Shown in pieces: positions 25,524-36,003 of a stretch of DNA of 64,000 nt. The notes beneath the pieces were generated by a model that did not search any database, was not told where the DNA came from, and saw only the letters and a list, made by a program, of their open reading frames with translations. Source of the stretch: Anaerolineae bacterium (GTDB taxonomy: Bacteria > Chloroflexota > Anaerolineae > Aggregatilineales > Phototrophicaceae); NCBI GenBank assembly GCA_022842885.1, contig JALHOR010000013.1, positions 1 to 64,000 on the forward strand, given 5' to 3'. Position 1 is the stretch's first letter, and each line of letters begins with the position of its first letter. The position numbers and the translations under genes were made by a program.

Positions 25524-26543
25524 TTATAAGCGATTTTCGCTTTGGGCTGTGTCTTGTAGGATAGGCGCATGATGGGCTGATGGGTTATCTATCACCGGGA
25601 CTGCTGCCGATGGGCTTTCGGTTGTTTTTTCGATAATATAACGCGGACGTTTGCGGGTTTCGTCTAGGTTGCGCCACAAATATTCCCCTAAAATCCCCAT
25701 AATGAGCATTTGCGCCCCACTAACGACCAACACAACAACCATCAACGATGTCCAACCGGGGATTTCTTCATAGATGATGATGCGGCGTAGGACAATGATG
25801 AGCGCATACAATAACCCCAACAAACTGACACTGATACCGAGCAACGAGGCTGCCCGCACCGGGAAATACGAGAATGCAACAAATGAATCGACAAAATATT
25901 TCAGTTTTTTGGCAAATGTCCACATGGAACGCCCATAGCGTTTTTCGCGTTCCTTGCGATTATAATATAACACTTGCGGGTCGAACCCTAACCAGAGAAT
26001 TAACCCCATCAGATAGGTATTGTTCTCTTGAATGGCATTAATCAGGTCACACACTTGGCGGTCAATCAGGAAAAAGTCAAACCCGCGTTTGGGCATCGTC
26101 TTGATGGCAAAACGCCGGAATAAGCTATAAAACGCATCTGCCATCATCGAGGTTATGCCGGGGTCATCGCGTTCTTGCCGTGCTGCCAACACGACTTTAT
26201 TGCCCTTGCGCCATAATGCCAACATCTCATGAATCAGTTCTGGTGGGTCTTGCAAATCGGCAGCGATAGCGGCGATGACATCCCCATGAGATTGGCTTAA
26301 ACCTGCCATAATCGCTGGATTTGAGCCGAAGTTACGCGATAATTTCACAACGCGCATCCGACTTTCGGTGAGTGCCAATTCATGCAGTACTGCCAACGAA
26401 TTATCTTTGGAGCCATCATCTACAAAGATAAATTCAAACGTATCGTCGGCATTTTGTTGGGCAAGAGCTTGGAATTTCGCCAGCAAATCCGGCAAACTAA
26501 CCGCATTGTGATAAACAGGCACCACGAGAGAAACGAGCGTCAT
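25524..26543 (-). CDS. GT2 family glycosyltransferase, DPM1/GtrB-like
   Basis: About 339 residues from the ATG at 26543 (AAGGA ten bases upstream), 13 bp after the stop of the preceding gene. GT-A catalytic domain: VVPVYHNA start, VDDGSKDNS, ADLQDPPE (DxD-like), and the QEERDDP-type segment as ARQERDDPG. Two C-terminal transmembrane helices (about 230-255 and 265-290) match polyprenyl-phosphate hexosyltransferases. It probably loads a sugar onto undecaprenyl phosphate at the inner face of the membrane. The neighbouring large membrane protein is the likely partner that uses or flips the lipid-linked sugar. Confidence 0.9.
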   Translation of the reverse strand: MTLVSLVVPVYHNAVSLPDLLAKFQALAQQNADDTFEFIFVDDGSKDNSLAVLHELALTESRMRVVKLSRNFGSNPAIMAGLSQSHGDVIAAIAADLQDPPELIHEMLALWRKGNKVVLAARQERDDPGITSMMADAFYSLFRRFAIKTMPKRGFDFFLIDRQVCDLINAIQENNTYLMGLILWLGFDPQVLYYNRKEREKRYGRSMWTFAKKLKYFVDSFVAFSYFPVRAASLLGISVSLLGLLYALIIVLRRIIIYEEIPGWTSLMVVVLVVSGAQMLIMGILGEYLWRNLDETRKRPRYIIEKTTESPSAAVPVIDNPSAHHAPILQDTAQSENRL

Positions 26544-26556
26544 GAGAAAATTATCC

Positions 26557-28680
26557 TTATGGTTGAGCCAATTGTGCCAGCACAAAAAGTCCAGCATCGT
26601 CTAGAACGGTTAATGTGTGCTGCGGGTGAAATGCCAACGTGCTGGGTCGCAATGATACCTGAACAGGCATGTCAGCCCCTAACGGATACAGTGTTAAATC
26701 GGCTTGCTGCGCCCACGCCCAATTGAGCGTCGTTTCGTTGCTAAATCGCAAGCCCTGTAACCCGGCATTGGGTGGTGCAACAGGAACTTCCAGCGTGAAA
26801 GCTGTTACGGTTGCTTCAGCAGCGGTTTCCACCTGTAACCATCCGGCATATTCGGCTGGAACAGTGAGGATAATCGGTTGTGGTATGTCTGTCGCTGTCA
26901 GGTGAACCTCAAAAGTTTCTGTGCCACCCATCACATATAATTGTAGTTGATTCAGCGCCATTGGATATTGTGTTTGATAATCTATTTTGGGGATTGCCGA
27001 AAATAATACAACCCCATTGCGCTGCATCTGTTCATCTAAAGCTGCCCAGACCGGGTGATATGCCACACTATATTTGAGCCTCGCATTCGTCAGCCATGTT
27101 TCACGATTATCCGGTGACCCTTCTTGCAAAATAGCATCTACCACTGCCCCATGCTGATACAACCCATGCACCAGAAAATAACTTAATACTGTTTCATCGT
27201 GATACAAGACTCGTTCTCCGGGTTGAATCTTCTCTAACAGTGCTTCAGCCGCACTCGCGTTCAAATACCAATTATGACGTGCTGCTGTTGGTTCAATGGT
27301 TTCTAATGTTTGTGACACCCCATAAACCACTGTATCGCCAGTGAACTGGATGGCGCGGGTTGTTAGCATGATAATCATCAAAAGAATCCAACCCCGCAGC
27401 GAGAGCAACCAGCGATTGTGCCGGATAGGACGGGCGACATTTGATAGCCCACGATGTAACTCCAACGCTAACCATGATACCCCGGTTATCAAAACATGCG
27501 CCATCACGCCCGCAAAAAAAACAATTTGTAAACCAATATACACCCGCCGAAAACCATCTTCGGGCAAGACCGGTTCAGCATTAAACAAGGTGATGAAACA
27601 AATACTACCTAACATCAGTACAACCCAAACCAAGCGCACCCGGCGCACAACATCTAATGTCAGCAAGGCAAACGCCACGATAAAAATCACAAACAAAACG
27701 CCTTGGGTCGAAATTGAATCGAGACTGCTGCTAATCAGCGGCAGCGCCCCGGCAAGTACCTCCCGAAAACCCGCTTCTTGATATGCCCCAATCACCAGTT
27801 TTAACCCAAAACGTGGGTAATCCAACAAAAAATTGAGCGCCAGAAATCCGGCAATCATGGCTGGCGTACCCAACACAGCCAACCAATCGGCACGATTTTT
27901 GGGCAAAGCACCGGGGAAAACAAACAGTCCCCACGCCCCGGCACTATATAACACCCCTGCTGGATGCAGCAGCATCAAAAGTGGTGTGCTGGCAAGCAGT
28001 ATCCATGCCGTATAGTGTCCCCGCTTTAGCATTGCCGCCCATACCAAAAAGGCTGCCATCAAGACGATATTCGATGGCACAATGGCATGGAGTCCCTGCC
28101 CCGGATACAGCGTGACTGCTGCATAAAACAACACAATGCCTGCGACGCTGCGCCCCCATAACACACTCATCAAAGTCGCAATTGCCACCGCCTGTAACAC
28201 TACCCCTGCCAGCATCACAGTCTCATAAGTAGTTTCCCATGACATGCCCAAACGATGCAGGAATTGATAGATCGCACCTGATAAGGGAACATAAAATGTT
28301 AAAATACGCCGCCCACTACGGAAAGTACTGCCAATTCCCGGCTGTGCATAATCCAGAACTTGTGTGATTTGGGTATCCACATCCACTAATGCTGGGCATA
28401 ATCCCATACACTCCGGGATACGAGCGCCATTCCACAAATAGGTATATACATCATCAATTTCTGGGGGTTGGCTGCGCGGCTCCAAAATTGCCCAAGTAAA
28501 ACCGCCACGTATAGCGATATAAAAGATGATTCCAGCCAACAGCAGCAGCAGCGGCAGATATTGTGCTACAGGTTGTAAACGTTGGCTGATGGCATGATAC
28601 AGCCGCAGTAGTGGCGGCAGCCAAAATGGAGTCAGAAGTGGTTCAGGAGTGGCAGAAGTTGGCAAAGGCATGGTTGGCAA
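26557..28680 (-). CDS. Large polytopic membrane protein, possible GT-C glycosyltransferase
   Basis: A 707-residue protein with a cytoplasmic Pro-rich start, about 11 transmembrane helices (about 40-460) and a C-terminal extracytoplasmic domain of about 240 residues. The first exported loop after helix 1 contains PEIDDVYTYLWNG, an acidic pair as in GT-C enzymes, but I cannot match a named family. It is coupled to the GT2 gene downstream, which fits a lipid-linked sugar pathway. Confidence 0.65.
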   Translation of the reverse strand: MPTMPLPTSATPEPLLTPFWLPPLLRLYHAISQRLQPVAQYLPLLLLLAGIIFYIAIRGGFTWAILEPRSQPPEIDDVYTYLWNGARIPECMGLCPALVDVDTQITQVLDYAQPGIGSTFRSGRRILTFYVPLSGAIYQFLHRLGMSWETTYETVMLAGVVLQAVAIATLMSVLWGRSVAGIVLFYAAVTLYPGQGLHAIVPSNIVLMAAFLVWAAMLKRGHYTAWILLASTPLLMLLHPAGVLYSAGAWGLFVFPGALPKNRADWLAVLGTPAMIAGFLALNFLLDYPRFGLKLVIGAYQEAGFREVLAGALPLISSSLDSISTQGVLFVIFIVAFALLTLDVVRRVRLVWVVLMLGSICFITLFNAEPVLPEDGFRRVYIGLQIVFFAGVMAHVLITGVSWLALELHRGLSNVARPIRHNRWLLSLRGWILLMIIMLTTRAIQFTGDTVVYGVSQTLETIEPTAARHNWYLNASAAEALLEKIQPGERVLYHDETVLSYFLVHGLYQHGAVVDAILQEGSPDNRETWLTNARLKYSVAYHPVWAALDEQMQRNGVVLFSAIPKIDYQTQYPMALNQLQLYVMGGTETFEVHLTATDIPQPIILTVPAEYAGWLQVETAAEATVTAFTLEVPVAPPNAGLQGLRFSNETTLNWAWAQQADLTLYPLGADMPVQVSLRPSTLAFHPQHTLTVLDDAGLFVLAQLAQP

Positions 28681-28802
28681 TGGGCAATGATTGATACCAC
28701 AATTGGGAATAATTGCATATGAGTTTGGTGTATAACAAGGTTAAGTTGGCTTTGGGCGTATAGCCTAAGCTCTTACTATACCCTGTTTTTCACCGGTTTC
28801 CA

Positions 28803-28871
28803 GTCACCACGATGTATTACCCACTATAAGCACCTATATGCTATCAGGGGTGGTAAACATGCCGTGGTGAC
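28803..28871. repeat. Long imperfect palindrome
   Basis: GTCACCACG (28803-28811) pairs with CGTGGTGAC (28863-28871); inside, ATGTATTACC matches the complement of GGTAAACAT with small bulges. It lies in a 240-bp gap between two minus-strand genes, so the transcript could fold into a long hairpin. The rest of the gap shows nothing else. Confidence 0.5.
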
Positions 28872-28920
28872 GGAAAGTAATTATCTTCAGCAAATGGCAC
28901 ATAAACACCAATGCTGCAAT

Positions 28921-29913
28921 CTACCAATAGTGTTGTTTATGCTGGCGATAATACTCAATGGTTTTTCGCAACCCGTCTTCTAACAAGGTGGTTGGTTGCC
29001 AGCCAGCAAGCTGTCGAATTTTGCTGATGTCCGAGTAAAAATCGCCGGGTTCTTGCGCTTTGCGTTCTGGTGAGAAGGGCGCAAATTCCCATGAGCCTGT
29101 ACCAGCCGCCCGAATCATCGTTTCTGCCAGTTCAATAAAATCAGTCGGGGCATCCACCCCAATGTTGATGACTTCGCCATAAGCAGCATCGGTTTGGGCG
29201 CACATCAAAATCGCGTCTACGCAATCTTGGATATACAAGAAATCGCGTAGGATTTTGCCATCACCAAAGACACGGATAGGCTGCCCATCTACCACTTGCC
29301 GCACAAACCAGTTGACCACACCATAACGCGGATGCTGCATTTGGTGGCGTTCTCCATAAATATTTGTCAAACGCAACAGCACACACTGCACGCCATGAAT
29401 ATCATGATAAATTTGCATGATTTTTTCGGCGGTGAGGTTCGAGATTTCGTAAATGCCGCGCGGATGCGTGGGGGCATCTTCGCTGACAGGAAGTTTGGTA
29501 GCGGGTCCGTATTGCCCACGAGTTCCGGTGTGAATCACTTTGGCAGCACGATTGTGGATTTTGCAGGCTTCCATCAAAGTGGCTGTGCCTTTGATATTGA
29601 TGTCAATATCTGGGAAGGGGTCGGTTAAACTCAAAACGTGATCCACTTGTCCGGCAAGGTGAAAAATATAATCTTGGTCTTTGACCAGATAATTCAGTGC
29701 ATGGAAATCCCGAATATCAGCAAAGTTAAGCGTGACACGATCTTTAATCGGCTCAAGATTGAAGAGGTTGCCGCCGTAACCCGGCAGCATCGCATCTACA
29801 ATCGTAACTTTTGCCCCTAATTCGATAAGTTTGATAGCTAGATTGCTGCCAATAAAGCCTGTACCACCGGTAATCAACGCCGTTTTTCCGGCGAAAGCAT
29901 CAACATTAATCAT
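28921..29913 (-). CDS. NAD-dependent sugar epimerase/dehydratase (extended SDR)
   Basis: A 330-residue extended SDR. GGTGFIGSNLA near the start binds NAD. Thr/Ser in HTGTRGQYG and Tyr in GIYEISN fill the first part of the catalytic triad, but the YxxxK Lys is Asn (TAC GAA ATC TCG AAC). LRLTNIYGERHQ and the FGDGKILRDFLYIQD segment are typical of UDP-sugar epimerases and decarboxylases. It should modify a nucleotide sugar for the glycan pathway with the DegT enzyme next door (38-bp gap). The odd residue is noted as a finding. Confidence 0.88.
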   Translation of the reverse strand: MINVDAFAGKTALITGGTGFIGSNLAIKLIELGAKVTIVDAMLPGYGGNLFNLEPIKDRVTLNFADIRDFHALNYLVKDQDYIFHLAGQVDHVLSLTDPFPDIDINIKGTATLMEACKIHNRAAKVIHTGTRGQYGPATKLPVSEDAPTHPRGIYEISNLTAEKIMQIYHDIHGVQCVLLRLTNIYGERHQMQHPRYGVVNWFVRQVVDGQPIRVFGDGKILRDFLYIQDCVDAILMCAQTDAAYGEVINIGVDAPTDFIELAETMIRAAGTGSWEFAPFSPERKAQEPGDFYSDISKIRQLAGWQPTTLLEDGLRKTIEYYRQHKQHYW

Positions 29914-29951
29914 GGTTTTATCCTATGATGATTGGAACAAGACGCGACAAC

Positions 29952-31055
29952 TTAAGCCTGAGCAAGCCCGGCAACAATCCGATTCACCGCATCGGCAACG
30001 GTTTCTGCATCTTGTGATTTCATCCCGATATACAAAGGTAACGACACAATTTCTTCTGTAATACGTTTTGTGAGGGGCAAATCGGTCGTGCCAAACGTAT
30101 CAATATGCGGTTGCTGTAAATGCACGGGTGCGGGGTAATGAATCTTGGTAGAAATGCCCTGCTCTTGCAATTGCTGCATCAATTTATCGCGGTGAGGATA
30201 ACGAATAACATACAGGTGATAGACATGTTCATGATTGGGCGCGGTATATGGGCGCGTCACACCCTCTAGGGCAGTATTATAAATTTGGGCAATGGCTTGG
30301 CGGTTGGTATTGTGTTCGTCCAGATGTGCCAACCGCACGCGCAAAATGGCGGCTTGCATTTCATCCAAACGGCTATTCACGCCTTTTTCAACATAATGAT
30401 AGGTAGAGGCTTGCCCATAGTTGCGGAGGCGTTTTAACCGTGCTGCAATATTGGCATCATGGGTGAAAATAGCACCACCATCACCGAATGCGCCTAAATT
30501 TTTGGTGGGGTAAAAGCTAAAGGCGGCAATATGTCCCATCGTACCTGCCAGAGCGCCATGATGTTTTGCGCCGTGCGATTGGGCGCAATCTTCCACCAGA
30601 ATGAGCGAATGTTTATCGGCAAGTTGTTTCAACGCGGTCATATCCGCTGTTTGTCCATACAAATGAACGGGGATGATGGCTTTGGTTTGAGGTGTGATAG
30701 CCGCTTCAACGGCTGCTGGACTTATGGTATAGGTGTCTTCCAGAACTTCCACTAGCACCGGGGTTGCGCCAGTTTGTTCAATAGCATTCACGGTGGGTTG
30801 TGCCGTATGCGATACCGTGATAACTTCATCCCCGCGCCCAATATCATATGCTTTGAGGGCTAATTCAATGGCATCAGTGCCATTTGCAACGCTGACGGTA
30901 TATCCGCCGCCGTGATAAGCCGCAAATTCTGCTTCAAAGGCTTCTACTTCTGGACCTAAAATATACCAACCACTCCGCAAGACACGCTGTACCGCTTCAT
31001 TCATCTCATCGCGCAGCATATCGTAGATAGGATTAAGGTTATTGAAAGGAATCAT
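29952..31055 (-). CDS. DegT/DnrJ/EryC1 family sugar aminotransferase
   Basis: A 367-residue PLP enzyme, fold type I. NGTDAIELAL near the start, EDCAQSHGA, and the PLP Lys in FSFYPTKNLGAFGDGG. NSRLDEMQAAIL is the usual substrate-loop motif. Converts a keto-sugar nucleotide into an amino sugar (for example QdtB/FdtB/WecE type); the exact sugar cannot be told. Probably in one transcript with the epimerase downstream. Confidence 0.92.
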   Translation of the reverse strand: MIPFNNLNPIYDMLRDEMNEAVQRVLRSGWYILGPEVEAFEAEFAAYHGGGYTVSVANGTDAIELALKAYDIGRGDEVITVSHTAQPTVNAIEQTGATPVLVEVLEDTYTISPAAVEAAITPQTKAIIPVHLYGQTADMTALKQLADKHSLILVEDCAQSHGAKHHGALAGTMGHIAAFSFYPTKNLGAFGDGGAIFTHDANIAARLKRLRNYGQASTYHYVEKGVNSRLDEMQAAILRVRLAHLDEHNTNRQAIAQIYNTALEGVTRPYTAPNHEHVYHLYVIRYPHRDKLMQQLQEQGISTKIHYPAPVHLQQPHIDTFGTTDLPLTKRITEEIVSLPLYIGMKSQDAETVADAVNRIVAGLAQA

Positions 31056-31221
31056 AGGGTCTCGCTATAGTAGGATTGTTGACGAGTAAAAACTATAATC
31101 AGTCTTCCCTAAAAAGTACAGCCACTCTTGAAAGGCTTTATTGTTGTTTAACAACGCAGTCACGGGCAGGCGGTGTTCCTACCAAGCGCATGTCATCAGG
31201 TGGTTTATTGATTGGGCTGGC

Positions 31222-33180
31222 TTACTTGCCACCAATACTTTTTTCTGGGTTAGCAACCGGGTTAGACAATGGCACTTCAAACCAGAATAAGCTGCCTTTA
31301 CCGGGTTCGCTTTTGAAGAACATTTCCCCGCCCGACCGTTCTACAATATTCCTGACCAAGTGCAGCCCCAACCCCGTGCCTTCGATATTTTGGGTTTCTT
31401 TGGTCTTCGCCCGGAAGAAAGGCTTAAACAGATTTTTTTGTTGTGCCACTGGGATACCATAGCCTGTATCCTGAACGCGGCAAATGGCTTTTTCCCCGAC
31501 TTTTTCAATAGATACCGTAATCGTACCGCCCTCTGGGGTGTATTTGATGGCATTGTGGATGAGGTTGGCGATGGCTTCGCGCAATTGGAAAATATCCCCA
31601 TCTACGGGAAGCGGTTGGTGTTGAATCATCAATGCCAAAGTCTGGTCTTTACGATGCGCCATAGATTGATGTTTATCAAATGTCTCGCGCACTAACCCTA
31701 CCAAATCAAAGATACTATTGGTGTTTTGCACCATCATTTGTTCAATGCGTTCTAGCGATAAAATACCCGATACCATCTGCTGCATCTGCTTAATGCCTTC
31801 AGCAATATAATCCATATATTTGATATTTTTCTCGGTCAGCACGGCTTTCAAATCGGTTCGTAACATATCCAAAAAGCCCTTCATGCTGGTCAAGGGCGAG
31901 CGCAAATCGTGGCTGGCGATGCGAATCATGTCGGTTTTGAGTTGTTCTAATTTGCTAACATGGTTGTAAAGCGTTTGCATCTCTAATAATTGGTGGCGTG
32001 TTTTGCGATACAGATTGGCATTATCCAACATCGCGGCGATGCGACCAGTCAGCAAGCGCAAAAATTGGAATGTCTCTTGCGTAAACCGCCCCGGAATTTT
32101 GGATTCTAAGTTAAGCAACCCCAACAAACGCTCTTGATACACCAACGGAATCAGAATCAGTTCGCAAGTGCCTGTCAAAAGTTCGACATAGCCGGGCGTC
32201 TGATACACATTTTGGAAAAGGCGCGGTTTTTGGTCGAACATGGTTTGCGCCAATAATGTACTGGATTGCTTGAGGACGCGCTGCACTTTATCTACATCAT
32301 AATCCCCAATCATGGGGGTAATTTGATATTCATTTTCATCATTAGATAAGGCGATAAAACCAGCCGTGGCATTGCCCAAACGCACTGCTGCATCTAACGT
32401 TAATTGCAACACATAATCAATATTAATATTGTCAGAAATTTCACCTTCTATTTGGCGCAGCAGCGTTAAATCTTCAATGTGGTGGCTGAGTTCTTCCTGA
32501 ATCCGTTTGAGTGCCGTCATATCGCGGATGAGGCTCATGACTTCTTCATGGTTTAACGCCACCATGCGCGTTTCATAAAAGTGTTTTTCACCATCTACTT
32601 CTAATTCATAATCAAAGGTTTGCAGTTCATCATCCGCTTGTGCTTGTGCCAAGGTTGCCAATACTTGCGTAATCACCGGTTTGGGTAAATCCAGTTCGCG
32701 GATATTCTGCCCAACTACTGCCGCAGTGGGGATACCCGGTGTTTCCGTGGGGCTGCGATGAATTTCTGTATATGTCCCATCCATTGTCTGTACCACAATC
32801 GTATCCGGCAGGGCATTTAACAGCGCCCGCAGCCGCCATTCATTCTGATATTGTGGCGTAATATCTTGGATGAGCATGTGCAACTGGTTGGGTGCTTCGG
32901 ATGAGGGCATCACGGTCAGGCGAATCATGCGACTTTCGTCAAATGCCAGCACAAAATCTTCGCCCAAGATATGCCCTGCCGCCGCTTGTTGGAACAACAT
33001 GTGTAACGTATCTTGATGGTCGGCATGGATGATGTTGAAGAAATCTAGGGTGAGCAGTTTTGCCGGAGATACTTCTAAAAGGGCTGCGGTATTGGGGGTG
33101 GCAGTCAAAATGTGGCGGGTGCCAAGATGCAGCGTTAGGAATGCCTGCCCGGTGGCAGCGAGCAGTTGCTGGTGAAACAT
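31222..33180 (-). CDS. PAS-PAS-GAF sensor histidine kinase (soluble)
   Basis: A 652-residue kinase from the ATG at 33180, chosen for AGAGGG seven bases upstream; the frame stays open to 33333. Two PAS-like domains (about 15-110 and 115-225), GAF (about 250-390), HisKA with the phospho-His H424 in RIASHDLRSPL, and HATPase_c with NLIHNAIKYTPEGG (N box), VQDTGYGIP (G1) and GTGLGLHLV (G2). No transmembrane segment, so it senses an internal signal. No response regulator is adjacent. A TATAAT lies on the minus strand at 33266-33271. It is a paralogue of the next kinase upstream. Confidence 0.93.
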   Translation of the reverse strand: MFHQQLLAATGQAFLTLHLGTRHILTATPNTAALLEVSPAKLLTLDFFNIIHADHQDTLHMLFQQAAAGHILGEDFVLAFDESRMIRLTVMPSSEAPNQLHMLIQDITPQYQNEWRLRALLNALPDTIVVQTMDGTYTEIHRSPTETPGIPTAAVVGQNIRELDLPKPVITQVLATLAQAQADDELQTFDYELEVDGEKHFYETRMVALNHEEVMSLIRDMTALKRIQEELSHHIEDLTLLRQIEGEISDNINIDYVLQLTLDAAVRLGNATAGFIALSNDENEYQITPMIGDYDVDKVQRVLKQSSTLLAQTMFDQKPRLFQNVYQTPGYVELLTGTCELILIPLVYQERLLGLLNLESKIPGRFTQETFQFLRLLTGRIAAMLDNANLYRKTRHQLLEMQTLYNHVSKLEQLKTDMIRIASHDLRSPLTSMKGFLDMLRTDLKAVLTEKNIKYMDYIAEGIKQMQQMVSGILSLERIEQMMVQNTNSIFDLVGLVRETFDKHQSMAHRKDQTLALMIQHQPLPVDGDIFQLREAIANLIHNAIKYTPEGGTITVSIEKVGEKAICRVQDTGYGIPVAQQKNLFKPFFRAKTKETQNIEGTGLGLHLVRNIVERSGGEMFFKSEPGKGSLFWFEVPLSNPVANPEKSIGGK

Positions 33181-33360
33181 AGGATGACCCTCTTGATAGT
33201 ACGTTGGGGCAGGCGATGGTAACATTCGATAATAATCCCGTAACAAAATAACAAAAACTATTTCTATTATAGCCGCTTTTTGAACAGCGTGTGACAGAAA
33301 GTTCTCAATTATGGAAAAATGAGTACTTGGCAAATGTTGGGTTGGTTGGGCAAGCTGGGA

Positions 33361-36003
33361 TTAGGGTGTGGTTTGGCGTGGTAGTTGAAAGCCAAAAGTG
33401 CTGCCTTTGCCATAGAGACTGCGGAAATGCACCGTGCCGCCGTGTCTTTCGACAATATTTTTGACAAGATGCAAACCCAAGCCAGTGCCTTCAATCTCGC
33501 GCGTGGCGGCACTGCCAGCGCGGAAAAAGGGCTGGAATAAATGTGCCTGTTGTTCTTCGGGGATACCATAACCGGTATCTTGCACTTCAAACCGCAAGGT
33601 CTCGCCGCTTTCTTCCAAGCGGACGGTTACACTGCCACCTTCAGGCGTATATTTGATGGCGTTGCTAATAAAATTAACGATGGCTTCATATAATTCAGCC
33701 GCATCCCCGATAACCGATTCCGGTACAAGTGTGGGATTTTCTAGCTGAAAATTCAACAACTTGGCGGCAGCTTGCGGTTGATATTCGCGCATGGCTTGCT
33801 GCACCAATGTGAGTACGTTTAAGCGCGTATAGGTGCCACCTGTTGCCCGTTGTTCAATCCGTTCCAGCGTAAGAATATCATCCATAATCTGGTTCATACG
33901 GTCAGCAGAGCGCCGCATCATATCTACCGCTTCCTGATACAACGGCTCGAATTTTTCTCTGTCCATATGGAAAATTTCAAGATAGCCCAACAATACTGAC
34001 AATGGATTTTTCAGGTCATGATTGGCAATGCGAATCATATCGCGTTGCGTTTGTTGCAATCGTTCCAACCGTTGATTCAAGGCTTGGGTTTCCTGAAGTT
34101 GCTGGGTGGCGTAGGCATACAAATGAGCATTTTCTACGGCAACTGCCAAGCGCCCCACAATCAGTTGGATAAACTCGACAATATCATGATTAAAGCGGGT
34201 TGGGTCGGCAGTTTCTAGGTTGAGGAGACCCACCAAACGTTCATGTGAAATTAGGGGGAAAGCCAGCAAAGCGCGGGTGGTGGGAATATCTTCGTGATAA
34301 TCAGGGTCAGCCCTAACATCCAAAATCAATTCTGGTTCTTGGTTTAGCAGCGCCCGCCCCACAATCCCGGTATCGTAACGCAGCACCTGCCCTACAATAG
34401 CTGGCGAAAATTCACCACTCACTGCCGTAATCGTGACCGTTTCTTCACGAGTGAGTGCGATGAAGCCGGCATCAGCACCGCTGAGGTGCATCGCTGCCGC
34501 CAGCCCAAATTTGCCCACTTGCTCAATATTAAGCGTACTGTTGATTTCGGTTTCCACTTGGCGCAGCACCGCAAATTGTTCCAAACGTTGATTCAGCAAG
34601 TGTTCATTCTGTTTACGTTGACGAATATCACGCACAATCATTTGCAAGTGCAGCGGTTTTCCGGCAGTATCGCGCACTAACGTGAGATTGACTTCAGTCA
34701 AAATGTTAGAGCCATCCGGGCGTACAAAAGTCTGTTCGTAAACGGGCAGTGTGTCACCATTCAAAAGTTGCTGCTGGCGTGTGATGTGATTGGCAACTTG
34801 ATTGGATTTTAAATAATGTTGGGTCGGTGTACCAATCAGGTCGTCTACATCCATCTGCATAAGGTCGGCAGCTTGGGTGTTGGCAATCAAAATTTTCCCA
34901 TCCAAATCCACGATGAAAATAGCATCATGACTATTTTCAAACAGCGCCCGGTAGCGGCGTTCATTGGCGTGGAGGGCAACTTCGGTCTGTTTACGGGCAG
35001 TGCCATCTCGCAGGGAAATTAAGCGCCCTTTCAACTTGCCCTGTTTATCGCGCAGTGGAGCGCGGGACACTTCCAGATAATGTTCATTCAGCAAAAATGA
35101 GTCATAGATGCGTCCGGTGTCTTCTTCGTCCAAACCGCCTAGCCACTCCATTGGAATAAATTTTTGGATAGGTTGCCCAAGCAGGGTTTTGGCATCCTGC
35201 TTGAGTAAGCGTGTCAACGGCGGGTTGACCATGAGAACACGATTGTCCTGATTTAAGACGATAACCCCATCGGGCAATTTGTTGAGCAAGGTCTCCGGTG
35301 CGAAGACCTGAATGGCGGCACTGTTATCGGATAGTGCTAATGGCGCGATCAGCAGCAGTGAGATAGCAAATGCCAGCGGCGTGATGTCCACACCTGCAAA
35401 CGGTGATAGCCCAAAATTAGAGATGATGTTGGCACCTAGAGGCAGGATAATGGCAATGAGGATAGTGATACGTTGCACCGATTGGTACACGGGGGAATCA
35501 ATTGCCATTCGCAGCAAAATATAGCCGCCTGCCAGTACCAGAAAATAGGCATAAATTGTCTGAATCACATAAATCACAGCTATCCACGTTGGGATAGTAC
35601 TGAGTCGCATTGGATCAATCAACCGGAAAATCGTATTGTCAAGCACCGCCGCATCATTCGCTAGCGTTGCCAGTGTAATTGCTGGCAAGACCAATAGCAG
35701 CCCAATGTGAACGCCATGAAGTTCCGGTTTGCCACCTGCATAACGCAGCGTAAAAACGATCCATGCCACAGGTGCAATGACCACACCGATATATTTGGCT
35801 TTGCCCCATAGCAGTGCCAGCGGGGTACCCAACTGGACAAATTCTAAACACACCAAAAAAACCCATGCCGCGACCAGCACTAACAATACCATGAAGACAG
35901 TGACACTTGGCGAATGCCGCTGACGGCGGGCAACAGGCAGCATCAATAACAAACCAATGATAATAATCGTTGCCAATACGAGATAAAATGATTCGGTCAT
36001 CAT
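33361..36003 (-). CDS. Membrane sensor histidine kinase, 7TM-PAS-PAS-GAF
   Basis: An 880-residue kinase. Seven transmembrane helices at about 5-225 have the HisKA_7TM look (LLWGKAKYIGVVIAPVAWIVF). Then PAS (about 235-335), PAS (345-460), GAF (480-625), HisKA with H662 in RIANHDLKNPL, and HATPase_c ending the protein (NFISNAIKYTPEGG, VQDTGYGIP, GTGLGLHLV). The C-terminal 400 residues are strongly similar to those of the kinase that follows, so the pair arose by duplication with a swapped N-terminus. No response regulator nearby. Confidence 0.93.
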   Translation of the reverse strand: MMTESFYLVLATIIIIGLLLMLPVARRQRHSPSVTVFMVLLVLVAAWVFLVCLEFVQLGTPLALLWGKAKYIGVVIAPVAWIVFTLRYAGGKPELHGVHIGLLLVLPAITLATLANDAAVLDNTIFRLIDPMRLSTIPTWIAVIYVIQTIYAYFLVLAGGYILLRMAIDSPVYQSVQRITILIAIILPLGANIISNFGLSPFAGVDITPLAFAISLLLIAPLALSDNSAAIQVFAPETLLNKLPDGVIVLNQDNRVLMVNPPLTRLLKQDAKTLLGQPIQKFIPMEWLGGLDEEDTGRIYDSFLLNEHYLEVSRAPLRDKQGKLKGRLISLRDGTARKQTEVALHANERRYRALFENSHDAIFIVDLDGKILIANTQAADLMQMDVDDLIGTPTQHYLKSNQVANHITRQQQLLNGDTLPVYEQTFVRPDGSNILTEVNLTLVRDTAGKPLHLQMIVRDIRQRKQNEHLLNQRLEQFAVLRQVETEINSTLNIEQVGKFGLAAAMHLSGADAGFIALTREETVTITAVSGEFSPAIVGQVLRYDTGIVGRALLNQEPELILDVRADPDYHEDIPTTRALLAFPLISHERLVGLLNLETADPTRFNHDIVEFIQLIVGRLAVAVENAHLYAYATQQLQETQALNQRLERLQQTQRDMIRIANHDLKNPLSVLLGYLEIFHMDREKFEPLYQEAVDMMRRSADRMNQIMDDILTLERIEQRATGGTYTRLNVLTLVQQAMREYQPQAAAKLLNFQLENPTLVPESVIGDAAELYEAIVNFISNAIKYTPEGGSVTVRLEESGETLRFEVQDTGYGIPEEQQAHLFQPFFRAGSAATREIEGTGLGLHLVKNIVERHGGTVHFRSLYGKGSTFGFQLPRQTTP

